A stretch of 64,000 nucleotides of DNA from Myotis daubentonii. Its lineage: Eukaryota > Chordata > Mammalia > Chiroptera > Vespertilionidae. A program made the translations under genes and the position numbers. The DNA lies in the NCBI RefSeq assembly GCF_963259705.1, contig NC_081846.1:60255722-60319721 (forward strand). Direction: 5' to 3'. Shown here one piece after another: positions 1-10,551 of this stretch (the stretch's first letter is position 1; every line of letters starts with the position of its first letter). Under the pieces are notes generated by a model that did no database searches, had not been told where the DNA came from, and saw only the letters and a list, made by a program, of their open reading frames with translations.

Positions 1-143
1 TATATATATATACATATAGCCATCCTATATTCTCTATGAGAGAACAGTTGATAACAGCAAATTTAGAGTAATATTTCATTTACATAACTGGTTTCCCTGT
101 CTTAGCTGCTATTAGAACATTCAGATTACAAGTCAGTAAAATG

Positions 144-192
144 CCACCACCTCCTCTTCCTCCTCCTCCTCCTCTTTTTCCTCTCCACCACC
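144..192. repeat. Pyrimidine-rich CTC/CTT low-complexity tract
   Basis: This is a run of CCT and CTT triplets on the plus strand, read directly from the sequence. No gene is attached to it. Confidence 0.8.
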
Positions 193-236
193 ATCACACC
201 AACAACAGCAAAATCTAACTCTTACTGAATACATTG

Positions 237-433
237 GTTGTTGCAGGACCTATTATAAATGCTTTACATAGTAAATAATTTAATTCTCATGATTCTACAA
301 GGTAGCTACTATTACTGTGCTCATTTTATCAATTGGGAAAAAGACTCAAAAGGGTAGGTAAGTTGGCCAAAGACACAGAGTTAGGACACAAACCCCAGAA
401 GCCTCAACCTAGAACTATTCTTTAACCATTATG
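237..433 (-). repeat. MIR SINE remnant
   Basis: On the minus strand this has the order of features of the mammalian MIR core-SINE. On the plus strand one reads 'TCATTTTATC' followed by 'AAAGACACAGAGTTAGGACA' and an end near 'AACCATTATGTTA', which is the reverse of the MIR head. It is heavily diverged and has no visible target duplication, as expected for this old family. A hAT MITE inserted immediately to its right. Confidence 0.75.
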
Positions 434-441
434 TTATAGGG

Positions 442-676
442 CAGTGATGGCAAACCTTTTGAGCTCAGCGTGTCAGCATTTTGAAAAACCCTAACTTAAC
501 TCTGGTGCCGTGTCACATACAGAAATTTTTTGATATTTGCAACCATAGTAAAACAAAGATTTATATTTTTGATATTTATTTTATATATTTAAATGCCATT
601 TAACAAAGAAAAATCAACCAAAAAAATGAGTTCGTGTGTCACCATTGACACGCGTGTCATAGGTTCGCCATCACTG
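442..676 (-). mobile_element. Non-autonomous hAT element (235-bp MITE), copy 1
   Basis: The ends are inverted repeats, 'CAGTGATGGCAAACCT' on the left and 'AGGTTCGCCATCACTG' on the right. The flanks are an 8-bp target duplication with one mismatch (TTATAGGG at 434-441, TTACAGGG at 677-684). Eight-bp duplications and CAG...CTG ends are hAT-superfamily signatures. There is no transposase reading frame, so it must have been moved in trans. A same-length copy in the opposite orientation lies at 10552-10786. Confidence 0.88.
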
Positions 677-760
677 TTACAGGGTTTAAAACACTACTCT
701 GACTTTTACAAAGTGAAACTCTCTTCCATTTTGGTTCAGTTACTTTTGGTTAACCTGAAT

Positions 761-950
761 CTTTTTTTTTTTTTTTTTTTTTAGTTGATCTAGAAAAAAG
801 AAGGGAGAAAGAGAGAGAAACATCAATGTGTGAGAGAAATATGATCAGTTGCCTCTCACACGCCCCAATCAAACCTGAAACCTGGGTATGTGCCCTAACT
901 GGGATGCACAGGATGATGGTCCAACCAACTGAGCTACACCAGACCAGGGC
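761..950 (-). mobile_element. VES-type SINE
   Basis: On the minus strand this reads a tRNA-like head ('CTGGTGTAGCTCAGTTGG'), a CT-rich body and an A tail, seen as poly-T at 763-782 on the plus strand. A 9-bp target duplication AACCTGAAT at 752-760 and 951-959 fixes both boundaries. The B box is degenerate, so this is an older copy. Confidence 0.9.
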
Positions 951-1524
951 AACCTGAATTTTTATTACAAAAATCATCTCCACTTTCTGCTGACAGGTTA
1001 TTCTCTTTTATATAATGCCAATAGTTTTTTGGTCAGACACATTAAATCTAAATTTTGTCCAGTTTTGAAACAGTCAAATAATATTTCTGTGATAAATGAG
1101 AACTTTTAACAATTAAACAGTGTTTGAAAATCCTTGGTAACATTACCAATTGGAAAACCAAATTTATCCTTGCAAAAATTATTGCTATATCATTAATGTA
1201 ATACCTTCAAATCTAAATGAGGTATATTATAAACCTCAAATTTTATTTCCCAGCAAGAAAAAAGTAAAAATTTGATTTTTATTTAAAGTTTGTAAGTACC
1301 ATACTCTTCCATAATTCTTTCGTGAATAAATGTTGAATTTTACTTTTACATGTGTTTTAGAAATTGTTTTCTGTATCTACTCCAATCAAAGAGCAGTAAT
1401 CCAAATACATCTTAAGATCCAGCATGCATAGTAATTAAATGGTCCTCTTTGTTTGAGAAAATAGAATAATGGAAATAGTCACCATTTAGTTTCTTACATA
1501 TAGAAGAAACATTGCCTCTTGCAG
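951..1524. other. No recognisable feature
   Basis: This is AT-rich single-copy-looking sequence. I saw no open frame of note, terminal motif or repeat signature. Confidence 0.5.
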
Positions 1525-1700
1525 TTCAGAAAGGTAGAGTATAAGGTTAACTGGGTTCAAATTTGACCCTACCACTTTGTAGCTGTGAGCTCTTGGGTAA
1601 ATTATATAACCTCTGGGTGCCTTAATCGTCTCTTCTCTATGAGAATTATTCTAACACCTACCTCAGAGTTTTTATGAGGATTTAACATTTACAAGTTAAT
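1525..1700 (+). repeat. MIR SINE remnant
   Basis: The MIR order is seen in the forward direction: 'GGTTCAAATTTGACCCTACC' (B-box side), then 'TTTGTAGCTGTGAGCTCTTG' (core), 'CCTCTGGGTGCCTTAATCGT' and 'TTATGAGGATTTAACATTTA'. It is diverged and has no target duplication. Confidence 0.8.
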
Positions 1701-1772
1701 ATTTACAAGTTACTTAAAACTGTGATTTGGTCATAGCATCTTCTATATATGTATTTTTAAAAGAAATGAAAG

Positions 1773-1930
1773 GGCCCTGGCTGATGTGTTCAGTGGTTAG
1801 AATGTTGGCCTGGGCACCAAAGGGTCTCAGGTTTGATTCCCGGTCAAGGGCACCTACCTGGGCTGCTGGTTCAATCATGGGCCCCAGTGGAGGAGCGTGT
1901 GGGAGGCAACCACTCAATGTGTCTCTCTTA

Positions 1931-1992
<62 letters not shown>

Positions 1993-2030
1993 CTTTCCAT
2001 TCTCTCTAAAAAATAATAGAAAAAATATTC
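1773..2030 (+). mobile_element. VES-type SINE with expanded (CT)n body
   Basis: The tRNA-derived head (GGCCCTGGCTGATGTGTTCA), 'GGTTTGATTCCCGGTCAAGG' and 'GTGGGAGGCAACCACTCAAT' mark the family. The normal CT-rich segment is expanded into a (CT)n microsatellite at about 1932-1990, and the copy ends in an A-rich tail. I could not find a clear target duplication, so the 3' boundary is approximate. Confidence 0.85.
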
Positions 2031-2099
2031 TCAGGTGAGGATTAAAAAATAAATAAAAAACATGAAAGGATTACCATTTGGTTGTTAATCCAGGATGTT

Positions 2100-2545
2100 T
2101 GTTGTGGGAAACCGCCTATTGTCTTCACTAGCAGAGAGGTGTGGACAAGGAGCCCGGAATGCTGGTGACCCTTGAGCCCTGGCAAAGGTCAGAGCTATGC
2201 ACCTACTGTTTAGTGGAGACAATAGTAGCTAAAGCAACTTCCCCACTAGATAGTCATGTAAATCCTTTCTGATAAGATTGTCTGTCTGTCTGTTACTGGG
2301 AATTGCCTGCCTAAGGGCTATAGTTGTATCCCAAATTGAATAAAAGTATGGCAAGGCCTGAGCCCAAGTGCTGTCCTTCCTCTTGGGATGGGCTCCCACC
2401 TGGCCGGCCTGGTCTCCCAATTTCCAAATTATGATTTCTTGTCTCGTCTCTGTCATTTGCGTGCGGCCCCTCTTCCAGAGCCCGAACCCTGAACCACGTG
2501 GGACGTGGGTCATTCCCAGTTTGTGGTGGCAGAAACACATGTACT
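2100..2545 (+). mobile_element. Probable solo LTR of an endogenous retrovirus (class II-like)
   Basis: The block starts with TG in 'TGTTGTGGGAAACCGCC', has an AATAAAAG polyadenylation signal near 2339, and is followed by a U5-like stretch ('CTTGTCTCGTCTCTGTCATT') of the kind found in betaretrovirus-like LTRs. No retroviral gene follows, so it is solo or fragmentary. The right end is uncertain: I could not confirm a CA terminus with a matching target duplication. An unrelated 0.4-kb repeat remains possible. Confidence 0.5.
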
Positions 2546-2669
2546 AAGGAGACTTCTCTTACTAAGTCATTGGAACTCCATCACCATGTTTCCTTGTCTC
2601 TGTCTCATTCCAAGCAAAACAAAGAATTCAACAAGGAACAGCTCTGTGAACATTACTATAATGCTCATT

Positions 2670-2688
2670 AAAAAAAAAAAAAAAAAAA
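2670..2688. repeat. Poly-A run
   Basis: This is an uninterrupted A run read directly. No upstream retrocopy body was recognised. Confidence 0.8.
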
Positions 2689-3297
2689 GCTGAATCATGC
2701 AAAATGCACTTGGGGATGCCGATAAAAATTTTTAACATCCTTGACTATTCCAACACTATTAAATTCGAAGCTACTTTTTGTTGTCCCAATATCTCCTCTG
2801 TGTGTTTCCTCACCAAAATATACTAAAAATGTTCTTTCATGAAATGTTCTCTTCATTCCAAGAAAATATTAAATTTTGTCTCAAGTAATGTAATTTTAAC
2901 CCTTAGTCTTCTTTTGTACCCATACAAACCCTGTTCTAATAAGAAAGTGAAGTAGGGATGGAATTCTCCGTGCTTTGATTTGGGTAGAACCCTACCAAGA
3001 AACCCTACCTGCCGTCCAAATCTTTTCACGAAGGCAGATTGAAAGGGAATGCTTTATCAGTTCTCATGCATGACACCAGGCAAGCAGCTGATGACCTGTT
3101 TTAATTAATAGACATTTTATCATTATTTTCCTCCATTTTCTGATCTAGAAAATGCATGTTGAAGGTGAAAGTGTGTATGAGTTTGTGTGCCTCTGTGCTT
3201 TGTATAAAAACAAATACCTATGCTATTGTGTATGCCATGTATTATAATAGTTTAAAATGCATGTTTCACCCATTTTTAATTACATGTTAAGTAATTA
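2689..3297. other. No recognisable feature
   Basis: This is AT-rich sequence with no coding signal or repeat signature that I could identify. Confidence 0.5.
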
Positions 3298-3530
3298 TAG
3301 CTAACATTTATTTAGCACCTACTGTGAACCTGTCACTATTCTGAGTAACTTAAATATATTAACTCATTTATAATTTCAGCATTCTTATGAGGTAGGCATT
3401 ATTATTATCTCCGTTTTACACATAGGGAAACTGAGGCATAGGAAGGCAAAGGAGCTTGCCCAGAATTACATGGTGAGCAGATAGCAGAACTACATTTAAC
3501 CAGGTATCCTGGCTCCATAGTTCTTCTCAA
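3298..3530 (-). repeat. MIR SINE, well preserved
   Basis: The reverse complement shows the MIR core. On the plus strand this reads 'TTTAGCACCTACTGTGAACC', 'TTTTACACATAGGGAAACTG', 'AGGAGCTTGCCCAGAATTAC' and a tail at 'TATCCTGGCTCCATAGTTCT'. It is nearly full length. Confidence 0.88.
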
Positions 3531-3623
3531 GTACCAAGTGTGTCTTTAAACAACCTCATCAAAGAATGCTTCCCAATAATCATGATGCATATAAGCAAGA
3601 TGGAGCTCTTAAAACAGCACCAA

Positions 3624-3980
3624 TCCTATATAAGCACCAATCCAATAAAAGCCTAATATGCTAAGTGTCTGGTTGTCCAGTTGTCTGTTCAACCAATCAA
3701 AGTGTAATATGCTAATGATATGCTAAGGCTGCTCAACTGCTTGCTATGACATGCACTGACCACCAGGGGCAGACACTCCAACTGGTAGGTTAGCTTGCTG
3801 CTGGGGTCTGGCCGATCGGGACTGAGTGAGATGGGCTGGATACGCCCTGGAGCCCTCAAGTGGTCCCTCTCTTGCTAGCCAATATCCCACGTTTCTCCCT
3901 GGCCCCAATTGTGCACCGGTAGGGTTCCTTGGCCTGGCCTGCACCCTCTCGCAATCCAGGACCCCTCGGGGCATGTCAGT
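3624..3980 (+). mobile_element. Helitron (HeliBat type) 5' portion, 3' end missing
   Basis: The 5' end TCCTATATA at 3624 follows an A, as Helitron insertion requires. The hallmark AATAAAAGCCTAATATGCT follows after an 11-bp interruption: AGCACCAATCC occurs at 3616-3626 and again just downstream, a local duplication. The body matches the Helitron at 19315-20099 ('GACATGCACTGACCACCAGG', 'GGTTAGCTTGCTGCTGGGGT'). No CTAG end is present. Similarity fades near 3980, where a second Helitron begins in the opposite orientation. Confidence 0.8.
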
Positions 3981-4117
3981 CTTCGCTCCGCCACTTTGCC
4001 CCTACATATGCAAATTAACCGCCATCTTTGTTGGGTTAATTTGCATGCTCTCCTGATTGGCTGGTGAGCATAGCAGAGGGATGGTTAATCTACATGTGTG
4101 TCTATTATTAGGTAAGA
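3981..4117 (-). mobile_element. Helitron 5' portion in reverse, joined head-to-head to its neighbour
   Basis: The reverse complement starts TCTTACCTAATAATAGAC and continues with 'CACCAGCCAATCAGGAGAGC' and 'ATGCAAATTAACCC'. This matches the 5' region of the Helitrons at 26629 and 40664. The base 3' of 4117 on the plus strand is T, so on the minus strand the element follows an A, as expected. Its own 3' end is absent. Together with 3624-3980 it forms a unit with two outward-facing 5' ends. Confidence 0.72.
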
Positions 4118-4470
4118 TGTCGTCAGTAGCCAAGAAGCAAGCCACTCAGAAGCCAAGATCTTGCATGCTATTGAATTCTATTATCATTTCAGTAATTAAA
4201 ATGGACATTACTTAAGTACAAATTTCTACTCTTCATGGCTAATTCTTGCATTTGTACTTTTGTTTCATTGTGTGTTTCTCCTTTTTCTGCATTTTAGACT
4301 GGTTTCATTTTCTAAAATTCAAAGCTCAGGCTTCTCTGGAAAGATTGTGGATGATGGGTTGATACTAATATATCACTCTTGCAGTCTTCATATAAATAAG
4401 TAAGTGGCTATTGAGTTAGTTTTTGGTTCTTTACCATTAGAACTTAATCATTTCCTACTGGCTACCATAC
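4118..4470. other. No recognisable feature
   Basis: This is AT-rich non-coding sequence between the Helitron chimera and the next SINE. Nothing was identified in it. Confidence 0.5.
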
Positions 4471-4480
4471 AGCCAGTCTC

Positions 4481-4683
4481 ACGCAGCCCATGTGGCTCAG
4501 TGGTTGAGCGTTGACCTATGAACTAGGAGGTCACAGTTTGGTTCCCAGTCAGGGCACAATCCCCAGAGTGGGGTGTGTAGCAGGTAGATGATCAATGATT
4601 TTCTCACCGTTGATGTTTCTATCTCTCTCTCCCTGTCTCTATTCCTCTCTGAAATCAATAAAAAAATGTATATATATTTTTAA
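4481..4683 (+). mobile_element. VES-type SINE (older 'GGTTGAGC' subfamily)
   Basis: The head reads 'CCCATGTGGCTCAGTGGTTG', then 'GAGGTCACAGTTTGGTTCCC', and the 3' end reads 'TCTGAAATCAATAAA'. A 10-bp target duplication AGCCAGTCTC / AGCCAGCCTC lies at 4471-4480 and 4684-4693. Confidence 0.92.
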
Positions 4684-4693
4684 AGCCAGCCTC

Positions 4694-5243
4694 CTTTCTC
4701 TCTTCAGTTTCCTTTTTCAACTTGGTCTGAAAATTAAATTGGGTCAATTGACTCAGAGTAGCTAAAGTTGAAAAATTCACCAGGTTTATATTATATTAAA
4801 ATAACTTTTAAGCCTTTGAAACCACATTACTAAAGAATGAACTTTGAAAGAAGTAAACATTTAAAAAGCTAAAACACTCCCCAAGCCCCATATATTTAAA
4901 CAGAATGTATCAAACAGTGGGAATGGGGGTGGGTGATTACTGATTCAACTTTCCAGTATCCTACACCAGGCAAATCTATAAAATGTAGCAGTTTACTGGC
5001 AGGGAATGGGAGGGGGGTGGGGATGTTAAATAAAAATGAAAAAAAAAATAGAATTTGACAAAGTGACGGAAAGCAGGAAGGTCAGTTATGATTTCACAGG
5101 ATTGTTGCTGGTTACATATCTTGCACTGGGTCAGTAATTTTTGACAGCAGACAAAGTCAACCTGGCTAAACTGAGATATGTGTGTGATGCCCATTACAAA
5201 AGAAACATTTTAAAATATAATTTTAAAAAAAATAATTTTCTTA

Positions 5244-5248
<5 letters not shown>
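4694..5248. other. No recognisable feature
   Basis: This is AT-rich sequence with a short G-rich patch near 5010-5030. I saw no gene or repeat family. Confidence 0.45.

Positions 5249-5283
<35 letters not shown>
5249..5283. repeat. (CA)n microsatellite
   Basis: This is an uninterrupted CA dinucleotide run read directly. Confidence 0.95.
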
Positions 5284-5285
<2 letters not shown>

Positions 5286-6078
5286 AAAAACCAAGGAACA
5301 TGATGCAATCACAGGAAATCAGCAAGGCTTATTGCAATTCAATCACACATTCTCAATGAAAACTGTTTGAAAAGACCCTACTTATACAAAATGTTTTTAT
5401 TCATCTGTGGTATGTATAAAGAGGTGTTTCAGGCTGGATTTACTATTTTTATCCATCAGACAAATTTAGCTCATGCCCCAACTGCCTCTTCCCAATTCAT
5501 GACTTTTTTTGAGTGTGTGTATGTGAAAATTAGTTGAAGACACTGCTGGAAAAATTCCTTTGGAACATTTAGAAACTGACTGATGATATGTGTGATGCCA
5601 TTTTAAAATAGAACACTAGAGCATAATTCCACTTTACAGAAATTCTTAGTTTCAAATATGTAGGTTTTTTTCCCCTACTTATTGGCGATACATTGCTAAG
5701 AAAATGAAAATGCAAGACAAAAGATAATACATTTTCAATAAACTTGAGGAACATTGCTAAATGTCTAATACTATCATCTTTTTCTTGGATTATCATAATT
5801 TAACTATAGTAATATTTTTTTACTGACATTGTAGATATATACCTTGTCTTCAGTGAAACTAAGATATTAATTCAACATAATCAAGGATAAGTTTGTTTAA
5901 GTACTTGATTATCCTTACTAAATCATACTGAACAGACATGATAATTCAATTAAGAGAATGCTTCCTATTTTATGTATAAAACAATTTAAAGAATGGAATG
6001 GATGGACCTGTTATACTAAATATTGTGCTTTTAAACTTACCTTGGAATGGCTGAAGTCTTCAGCTTTAAATGCACTAC
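5284..6078. other. No recognisable feature
   Basis: This is AT-rich non-coding sequence. No repeat family or coding signal was recognised. Confidence 0.5.
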
Positions 6079-6096
6079 ATTTAATTAAATGGTTTA

Positions 6097-6313
6097 GCCC
6101 TAGCCAGTTTGGCTCAGTGGATAGAGCACAGGCCTGCAGACTGAAGGATCCCAGGTTTGATTCTGGTGAAGGGCACATGCCTGGGTTGCAGCCCGATAGA
6201 TCCCCAGTAGTGGGTGTGCAGGAGGCAGGCCAATCAATGATTCTCTCTCATCATTGATGTTTCTATATTTCTCTCCCTCTCCCTTCCTTCTTGAAATCAA
6301 TAAAAATAAAGAT
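6097..6313 (+). mobile_element. VES-type SINE
   Basis: The head is 'GCCCTAGCCAGTTTGGCTCA', with 'CCCAGGTTTGATTC' as B box and 'GAAATCAATAAAAATAAAG' as tail. A long target duplication (ATTTAATTAAATGGTTTA at 6079-6096, repeated with one change at 6314-6331) fixes both ends. Confidence 0.95.
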
Positions 6314-6548
6314 ATTTAATTAAATAGTTTATAAATTACTTCATTTTATGTATATCAATATAGTATTGTGCTTATATGTCTTTATCATGACCAATACGAA
6401 ACAACTACTTTTGATCAAGCTCCTTTGCCATCTATTCTTCAAACTTCCAGGCAGAAAGGGAGGATGAGAAAGAAAACCATGACAGGGGAAGAGCAGAAGC
6501 ACTAAAAGTCCCATCTCCTGAATTCCTTTTAAAAACGCTCATGGTCTG

Positions 6549-6738
6549 CCCTGTTGGCATGGCTCAGTGGCTGAGCATTGACCTAAGAACCAGGAGGTCA
6601 CAATTCAATTCCCAGTCAATGTGCTCAGGTTGTGGGCTTGAGCCCCAGTGTGGGGTGTGCAAGAGGTAGCCGATCAATCATTTTCTTATATCATTGATGT
6701 TTCTATCTATATCCCCTCACTTCCTCTCTGAAATCAAT
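6549..6738 (+). mobile_element. VES-type SINE (older subfamily)
   Basis: The head is 'CCCTGTTGGCATGGCTCAGT', followed by 'GGAGGTCACAATTCAATTCC' and a 3' end of 'CTCTGAAATCAAT'. The target duplication GCTCATGGTCTG (6537-6548) matches GCTCATAGCCTG (6739-6750). Confidence 0.92.
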
Positions 6739-6750
6739 GCTCATAGCCTG

Positions 6751-7240
6751 AAAAATAAAGATGCTGTTATGAACCGCAAAATAAGAAAAAAAGCAAGCTC
6801 AGTATGTTGGAAGGAATTTTTGTCTGCCTCATAGATAAGTCAAGTTTATCTAAACTTTATCTCTCTCCCTCTTCGTATTTTTTCCACCCCCCAAGGTTGC
6901 CCTGGTCTAAGTTCTTGCACTTTCAATTGTCTATATAAATGCATATTGTTTAAGGGAGAAGTTCTATAAAATTCCAAATGGAGATATGTTGCATTTCTTT
7001 GATTCTAAAATAAATGCTGTTACATAATGACATTTATAAAAATGTTTTCTAAATTTAATTAGCATTATTTGATTGTTGTTGAAGTTAAAATAAGTCAAAG
7101 ATGTAAGAAACTATAACTTTGGTTCTAAATATAAAATACTAAGCCAGTTAACTGTTTTTGTAAATTTGTATAATTGGGGTATAATAAAGATGTACTGTAT
7201 ATAAATATTTGATGCAAAATGTTAAAATGATGCCTAAGAC
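6751..7240. other. No recognisable feature
   Basis: This is AT-rich non-coding sequence. No family was recognised. Confidence 0.5.
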
Positions 7241-7300
7241 TATAGATTACTATATTATAGATTACTATATTATAGATTACTATATTACTATATTACTATA
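7241..7300. repeat. 15-bp tandem repeat, about three units
   Basis: The unit TATAGATTACTATAT is repeated nearly exactly three times and then decays into a shorter TATTACTA repeat. Read directly. Confidence 0.85.
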
Positions 7301-7380
7301 TGAAGTAATGCAAGTGATCAAGAGGTAGAAATAAGTGTAGCCTTCTTTATTCAAATGCTGTTAAACCAGTACTGGGAATG

Positions 7381-7603
7381 GCCCTAACTGGTTTGGCTCA
7401 GTGGATAGAGCATCGGCCTGCGGACTGAAGGGTCCCAGGTTCGATTCCTGTCAAGGCCATGTACCTTGGTTGCAGGCACATCCCCAGTAGGGGGTGTGCA
7501 GGAGGCAGCTGATCGATGTTTCTCTCTCATCGATGTTTCTAACTCTCTATCTCTCTCCCTTCCTCTCTGTAAAAAATCAATAAAATATATTTTTTTAAAA
7601 AAA
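7381..7603 (+). mobile_element. VES-type SINE (young subfamily)
   Basis: The head is 'GCCCTAACTGGTTTGGCTCA', with an intact B box GGTTCGATTCC and an ending of GTAAAAAATCAATAAAATAT. The target duplication CAGTACTGGGAATG at 7367-7380 and 7604-7617 is exact over 14 bp. The intact boxes and exact duplication suggest a recent insertion. Confidence 0.96.
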
Positions 7604-7617
7604 CAGTACTGGGAATG

Positions 7618-8665
7618 AAATGAAGTGGAGTTTATAGGCATAGAAATTAGTTTCTATTTGAGGAAACTAGTTTTCCTCTATAAAATCCTTTAAAACACTT
7701 GCCCTGGACTAGTTAGATATTTTGTTTTAGTTTTCATTTTGAGAATATGTGTCATTTCAAAAATTATGTGCTGGAAGCAAATTATGATTGGCAAATGATA
7801 GTTGGTCTACTTGGAAGTGACTAAAATATTAAAGTATCACTGATTAATTTTTTTAATTTAATAAAATAGGAGACCAATATCCATCCATGGCCAACTTAAC
7901 ATGCCAAAGCTACATTTAATGATTTTTTTCTTTGCAGCTAACTGGGATGCCATAAATGAAATGTGAACTCTTAAGAATGTAGACAATTAAAGAAAAACAC
8001 TCTTGTGCATTGGTGGTATTAATAGTTATATAGTAAGTCTATGAATAGCTGAAGATTAATAAATTTGTATCTAAGAAAATCATTCCCTGACAAAGTGTTA
8101 AAGAAATAACGTAACATCTCATAATGACTACACAAATATTTTTAGCAGGTATAATTTACATATTAAGACATGCTCTCAAGTATGAATATTAGACGTTCAA
8201 TCACTTTAATAACTCTTCAAAACTTCTAAAAGTGAAGAAAGGAAAAAATGTGCAACCAAAAATGGGATAGGCCTGAATTATTAATATAACATTGAAATAC
8301 AGAATACTAGTGATATCCAAGTCAAAAATAAAAGGCATTAATTGAAATATGACTCTAGCATGATAGTTCTTGACATGTGGAAAAAAAAGTGAATTCTACA
8401 GCACTGTCATTCTGCTCAAAACTGGAAAGTTTTCCAAAAGTGAAGTTCATCTCTGGTCCATAAAATTTCTCCCCAAACCTTCCAAATATCCTAACGCTCC
8501 CCTAAACTACCTCCAAATTCCTGTTTTCATAATTGCACTTAAGCCAACGAATTAGCAAAATGGCCCATGGCTCAAAGACATGTCAGAATCAACAACCACC
8601 CCTCAAGTACACACTCTTAAATTCATATGCTGGTGCTAATCTCAGCAGTTATCAAAAAAAGTAAT
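7618..8665. other. No recognisable feature
   Basis: This is AT-rich non-coding sequence. No gene or repeat family was recognised across the kilobase. Confidence 0.45.
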
Positions 8666-8669
8666 CCCA

Positions 8670-8895
8670 ACCCAGTCAGCGTGGCTCAGTGGTTGAGGAT
8701 CAACCTATGAACCAGGTGGTCACAGTTGGATTCCCAGTCAGGGCATATGCCCAGATTGGGGGCTAGATCCCTAATGTGAGGCATGCAGGAAGCAGCCAAT
8801 CAATTATTCTCTCTCATCATTAATGTTTCTATCTCTCTCTCCCTTCCTCTCTGAAATCAATAAAAAATATATATACATATATGTATTTTTTTAAA
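8670..8895 (+). mobile_element. VES-type SINE (older subfamily)
   Basis: The head is 'CCCAGTCAGCGTGGCTCAGT', then 'GGTGGTCACAGTTGGATTCC', with a 'CTGAAATCAATAAAAAATAT' tail that has become an AT repeat. No clean target duplication was found, so the ends are approximate. Confidence 0.85.
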
Positions 8896-8929
8896 TAGCC
8901 AATTTTATGGTGTCATGATTAAGGGAAAT

Positions 8930-9060
8930 ACAGCAAACCCTTCAAGGAGGTGTCTTTAGGATAAAAATAAAGACTAAATACAGAAGAGGGGCCAAGAGGG
9001 ATGTAATGGGGGACATCTGTAATACTGTCAACAATAAAATGAATAAATAAATAATAAAAA
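8930..9060 (+). repeat. Possible 3' end of a LINE insertion
   Basis: The segment ends in 'GACATCTGTAATACTGTCAA' followed by AATAAAATGAATAAATAAAT, which looks like a retroposon 3' end with an AATAAA signal and A-rich tail. I could not place it in a named family. Confidence 0.3.
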
Positions 9061-9266
9061 TTAAAGCAATTCGTATACTTTATAAATTAATTTCAATAAT
9101 TAAAATACGTTGTTCTCTCCATATTAAATGTGATACCTTTTAATTGGGGGTCTCTTCTTAGGCCCCATGCTTAATTCAATTAGCTATTTTGTCCCAATGT
9201 ATTCACTGGAATTTACCTCCCTATTACTTAAGGATTTTCACAGATTGACAATAAGAAAAATTTAAA

Positions 9267-9482
9267 GCCAAACCGGTTTGGCTCAGTGTATAGAGAGTCG
9301 GCCTGCTGACTGAAGGGTCCCAGGTTCGATTCCGGTCAAGGGCATGTACCTTGGTTGCAGGCACATCCCCAATAGGAGGTGTGCAGGAGGCAGCTGGTCG
9401 ATGTTTATCTTTCATCGATGTTTCTAGCTCTCTATCCCTCTCCCTTCTTCTCTGTAAAAAATCAATAAAATATATTAAAAAA
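9267..9482 (+). mobile_element. VES-type SINE (young subfamily)
   Basis: The head is 'CAAACCGGTTTGGCTCAGTG', with intact B box GGTTCGATTCC and 'GTAAAAAATCAATAAAATAT' at the end. The flanks share AAAAATTTAAA, consistent with a target duplication. Confidence 0.93.
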
Positions 9483-9523
9483 AAATTTAAACTTGAAATT
9501 TAAATTAAAATATTATTATAATA

Positions 9524-9826
9524 CTAGAAGCCCAGTGCACAAAATTTGTGCACATGGGGGAGGGGGTGTCCCTCAGCCCAGCCTGTGCCATCAGTCGGAC
9601 ATCCTTAGTGCTGCCACAGAGGCGGGAGAGGCTCCCACCACCACTGCTGCGCTCACCAGCCATGAGCCTGGCTTTTGGCTGAGTGACGCTCCCCCTGTGG
9701 GAGTGCACTGATCACCAGGGGCAGCTCCTGTATTGACCGTCTTCTCCTTGGTGGTCAGTACACATCATAGTGATCAATCATTCTGCTGTTTGGTCAATTT
9801 GCATATTAGCCTTTTATTATATAGGA
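9524..9826 (-). mobile_element. Helitron (HeliBat type), 303 bp, complete
   Basis: On the minus strand it begins TCCTATATAATAAAAGGC at 9826 and ends with a 3' hairpin ('GTGCACAAATTTTGTGCAC') and CTAG at 9524. It is flanked by A on the left and T on the right of the plus strand, the A|T target of Helitrons. There is no Rep/helicase frame, so it is non-autonomous. It carries a degenerate form of the internal inverted repeat described at 27476-27535. Confidence 0.92.
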
Positions 9827-10543
9827 TACTATTGAGTTAGTAGAACCTTTTTAAAGAGGAAAATCATTATATTTGGTTCAACTTGAGTGATTAAAAGTTT
9901 TCTCCACTTTTTTGACGCTGAAAATGGTAAAGGCAAAAAGAACTTAAAAGACTGTCACTGGCATCAGAATCAGGCTTATAAAAAATAAGCTCTGAAAACA
10001 GAATTTTAAGGACAATAATTCAAAATCTCAGCTTTCAGTATCTCTGATTGAGTTTTTAAAATCAAATTTTTATTAGACATGCAGTACATTTCTTTCCCAC
10101 CAATCAGGGAAAGTACCAAGAAAAGTAAAACATTAAGATGACCATCATTCTGTCACAAATCATATTTCAAGAGCAAAACCATTAATGCAGATTTTATACT
10201 ATTTGTGCTTCAACCTTTCCAATTTACATGATGCATTCTTAATACCTACCAACTGCATATTAGAATGTTTTTTATTCCAGCAGTATGGAACAAGTGAAAA
10301 CAATGAACTCTGATAAAGAAATTATTAGCTGTAGTTATATCAGCTTTTAAGTCTTGTTCTCTCTCCCTTTTTTCAATGTACTCTATCCCAAGGAGAACTT
10401 AAATGTAAGGAGATGGTGATTATTCAGTACATAAAATAAAATTTAAAAATCCTGCATCTTTGCAAACAATTAGAAAAATTTCTGTTTGGATGTCTCACTA
10501 AATTCAAATTTTTATTATAGATGGTTGGTTAATATCAATGTTG
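9827..10543. other. No recognisable feature
   Basis: This is AT-rich non-coding sequence. No repeat family or coding signal was seen. Confidence 0.5.
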
Positions 10544-10551
10544 GCTTAGGG

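Noticed and set aside
2100..2545. Possible provirus next to the LTR-like block
   Set aside because: No gag, pol or env-like sequence lies within several kilobases on either side; only an LTR-like piece is supported.
7381..7603. tRNA-like A and B boxes, considered as a tRNA gene
   Set aside because: The same sequence recurs about 20 times with A-rich tails and target duplications, so it is the head of a tRNA-derived SINE.
9524..9826. G-rich 'GGGGGAGGGGGTG' stretch, considered as a CpG-island promoter
   Set aside because: It is the normal subterminal sequence of the Helitron 3' region, with few CpG sites and no adjacent gene.
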